From CAWICD01 sp052267165 (GTDB lineage Bacteria > Vulcanimicrobiota > Vulcanimicrobiia > Vulcanimicrobiales > Vulcanimicrobiaceae), in NCBI GenBank assembly GCA_052267165.1, contig JBKQHO010000061.1:1-64000 (forward strand): a stretch of 64,000 nt of DNA, read 5' to 3'. A program made the position numbers and the translations under genes. The notes beneath the pieces are model-generated. The model saw only the letters and a list, made by a program, of their open reading frames with translations. It was not told where the DNA came from and ran no database searches. Positions 62,821 to 64,000 of this stretch are shown here, one piece after another; position 1 is the first letter of the stretch, and each line of letters begins with the position of its first letter.

Positions 62821-63185
62821 CAATCCCCCTCGAGGATGACCACGGCCGATGCCATCGTCGCGGTGTGGGTGATCGTCAGATGAATGCGCGCGACGCCGCG
62901 CCGCTGCGGCAGGTCGCTCGAGTTCCCGTAGAAGCGCAGCACCGGCTTGCCGCTGCGTTCGTGCGATACGCCGATGTGGCGCCAGGGGATGGCGAACCCG
63001 AACGCCTTGCGCGCCGCTTCCTTCGCTGCAAAGAAACCCGCCAAACGCTCCGGCCAATGACGCTTGCGCAATGCATACCGCATTTCTTCCTCAGTGTAGA
63101 CCTTACGCGCGAACCAAGCGAGTTGTGCCTGGTCGAACCGATACCGCTCGACCTCGGCTAGGTCGGTCCCCATCCCGACGATCAT
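62808..63185 (-). CDS. acpS: Holo-[acyl-carrier-protein] synthase
   Basis: 125 residues: MIVGMGTDLAEVERYR, with the Mg-binding Asp in GTDLAEVER and Glu in FFAAKEAARKAFG. ISxSHxxxxAxAxVI appears as LTITHTATMASAVVI. It transfers 4'-phosphopantetheine from CoA to ACP. It is the first gene before nnr and diverges from the archaemetzincin gene. Confidence 0.93.
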   Translation of the reverse strand: MIVGMGTDLAEVERYRFDQAQLAWFARKVYTEEEMRYALRKRHWPERLAGFFAAKEAARKAFGFAIPWRHIGVSHERSGKPVLRFYGNSSDLPQRRGVARIHLTITHTATMASAVVILEGDWCAP

Positions 63186-63249
63186 GCTGCGACGTTCGCC
63201 TCAAAAAGGCTGTATTGCTGCACGAGGTCCTGGACGCGGGCAGGGCTAA

Positions 63250-63789
63250 GTGTGCCGCGTGGGTCAGATCAGCATCGTCCCTATCAACACGATCGACTCA
63301 GCATTCCTGAATCGCTTGGCACTCTGCCTCGAGGAACGCTTTCTCTACACGTGCGTCGTCGACCGCAGGCTGCGCGTGCCGGCCACGACCCTCAACAGCG
63401 TGCGCAAGCAACTGTTCTTCAACACGTTGCTGGCGAAAGTCTCGGCCTCGACGGCGCCGCTCGACGGCCTGCGGTTGGCGATCACCGACTTCGACCTCTA
63501 CAAGATCTCGCACCAGTTCGTGTTCGGCGACGCGAGCGAAGAACAGCGCATCGCGATCGTCTCGCTGAACCGGCTGCGCAGCGACTTCTACGGTGAGGAA
63601 CCGGACGAGAACTTGCTCTTCCAGCGGACGCTCAAGGAGTGCGTGCACGACCTGGGCCACGCGCTTGGGCTGCGCCACTGCTTCAACCCGCGCTGCGCGA
63701 TGTATTTCTCGAACTCGATCTACGACACCGATAACAAGCTTTCGCACTTTTGCGAAGGCTGCGAGAAACGCATCCGCGCCAGCCGTTAG
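63250..63789 (+). CDS. Archaemetzincin-family protein with Asp in the catalytic position
   Basis: 179 residues from GTG (a GTG three codons later is possible). The archaemetzincin signature HExxHxxGxxHCx4CxMx(16-17)CxxC is almost complete: HDLGHALGLRHCFNPRCAM, then CEGC. The zinc His (133, 137, 143) and the second zinc site of four Cys are intact, but the catalytic Glu is Asp (D134, GAC at 63649). FPxxx-like N-terminal part QISIVPINTIDS fits the family. It may be a weak or inactive protease. It is adjacent to acpS but reads the other way. Confidence 0.88.
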   Translation: MCRVGQISIVPINTIDSAFLNRLALCLEERFLYTCVVDRRLRVPATTLNSVRKQLFFNTLLAKVSASTAPLDGLRLAITDFDLYKISHQFVFGDASEEQRIAIVSLNRLRSDFYGEEPDENLLFQRTLKECVHDLGHALGLRHCFNPRCAMYFSNSIYDTDNKLSHFCEGCEKRIRASR

Positions 63790-63802
63790 CCGCGCTGACC
63801 GG

Positions 63803-64000
63803 TTAGCGCAGGACGCGGGCGTCGGCCAGCGCGATCGTGCGCTCCGCGCCGTCGCGCTCGACGACCAGGCTTCCGCCGGAAGCGATGCGCCGCGCCGTCG
63901 CGGTGAACGGCGCCGGCTCACCGTCGACGGCGAGGCGGTAGCGCGTTCCGTCGAGCCCGGCGCGATGCTCCCACTCGCGCGCGACCGCGTGGGGTTCGCT
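63803..64000 (-). CDS. birA: Probable biotin-[acetyl-CoA carboxylase] ligase, C-terminal end
   Basis: Only the last 65 codons are in the window; the frame runs open to the edge. AGLDGTRYRLAVDGEPAPFTA then SGGSLVVERDGAERTIALADARVLR resembles the C-terminal SH3-like domain of BirA (GxLxV...G....i..GDvxxLR). This is a short stretch, so the identification is tentative. It would biotinylate acetyl-CoA carboxylase. It converges with the archaemetzincin gene, 13 bases apart. Confidence 0.55.
   Translation of the reverse strand, partial: SEPHAVAREWEHRAGLDGTRYRLAVDGEPAPFTATARRIASGGSLVVERDGAERTIALADARVLR

Overview
This is a gene-dense, high-GC bacterial chromosome segment with about 55 intact protein genes, several clearly broken ones, and no rRNA, tRNA or CRISPR that I could recognise. 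Start codons are often GTG, and genes are often joined by ATGA or GTGA overlaps. A squalene-hopene cyclase, an outer-membrane-type RND efflux pump, lipoproteins, a bacterial archaemetzincin, ThyX and a probable PPi-type phosphofructokinase suggest a free-living, probably didermic soil or sediment bacterium outside the well-studied groups. A lineage such as Eremiobacterota/WPS-2 would fit, but that is a guess; the sequence alone does not fix the taxon.

Layout. 1-6.4 kb: a copper-stress cassette on the minus strand: CsoR repressor under its own promoter-operator, CopA-type P-type ATPase, an ICMT-like methyltransferase, a two-component pair, a secreted protein, two small membrane proteins and a frameshifted methyltransferase. 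6.5-6.9 kb: a scrambled remnant of an ISL3-type transposase. 6.9-12.5 kb: a phosphoesterase, then molybdate uptake (modC, modB, modA and a regulator, with a molbindin and a second modA). 12.5-14.5 kb: methionine-sulfoxide repair with a Fur-family regulator and a broken redoxin. 14.5-18.3 kb: thyX, HxlR regulator plus VOC enzyme, an M48-like protein with a substituted zinc motif, and tag. 18.3-21.4 kb: amino-acid-kinase-like protein, pth, rplY, prs. 21.5-30.8 kb: RND pump, a two-component system, uvrB.

30.8-39.7 kb: CoxG-like protein, an MBL-like/cupin fusion, aquaporin, putative beta-barrel protein, alpha/beta hydrolase, GH38 mannosidase, HAD phosphatase and small membrane proteins. 39.7-47.8 kb: uvrA, an SDR, phosphofructokinase, a CGNR regulator, and squalene-hopene cyclase facing a TetR gene across a perfect 10-bp palindrome. 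48.6-49.45 kb: a gene graveyard (reductase, TnpB-like and acyl-CoA dehydrogenase remnants). 49.5-64 kb: enoyl-CoA hydratase, a six-hairpin-like lipoprotein, thiolase, a giant GGDEF/NB-ARC/TPR protein, ligA, a gamma-type PLP enzyme, DJ-1/PfpI protein, PPOX protein, Nnr bifunctional repair enzyme, acpS, archaemetzincin and the 3' end of a probable birA.

How parts work together: CsoR, CopA and accessory membrane proteins would sense and export copper. ModABC, regulator and molbindin import and buffer molybdate. Free-Met-sulfoxide reductase and MsrB repair oxidised methionine under a Fur-family regulator. UvrA, UvrB, Tag and LigA serve DNA repair but are scattered. The most unusual items are the GGDEF-NB-ARC-TPR fusion, the MBL-like/cupin fusion, two metalloprotease-family proteins with altered zinc motifs, a pth gene whose start appears to have mutated from GTG to GTA, and the rearranged transposase remnant.
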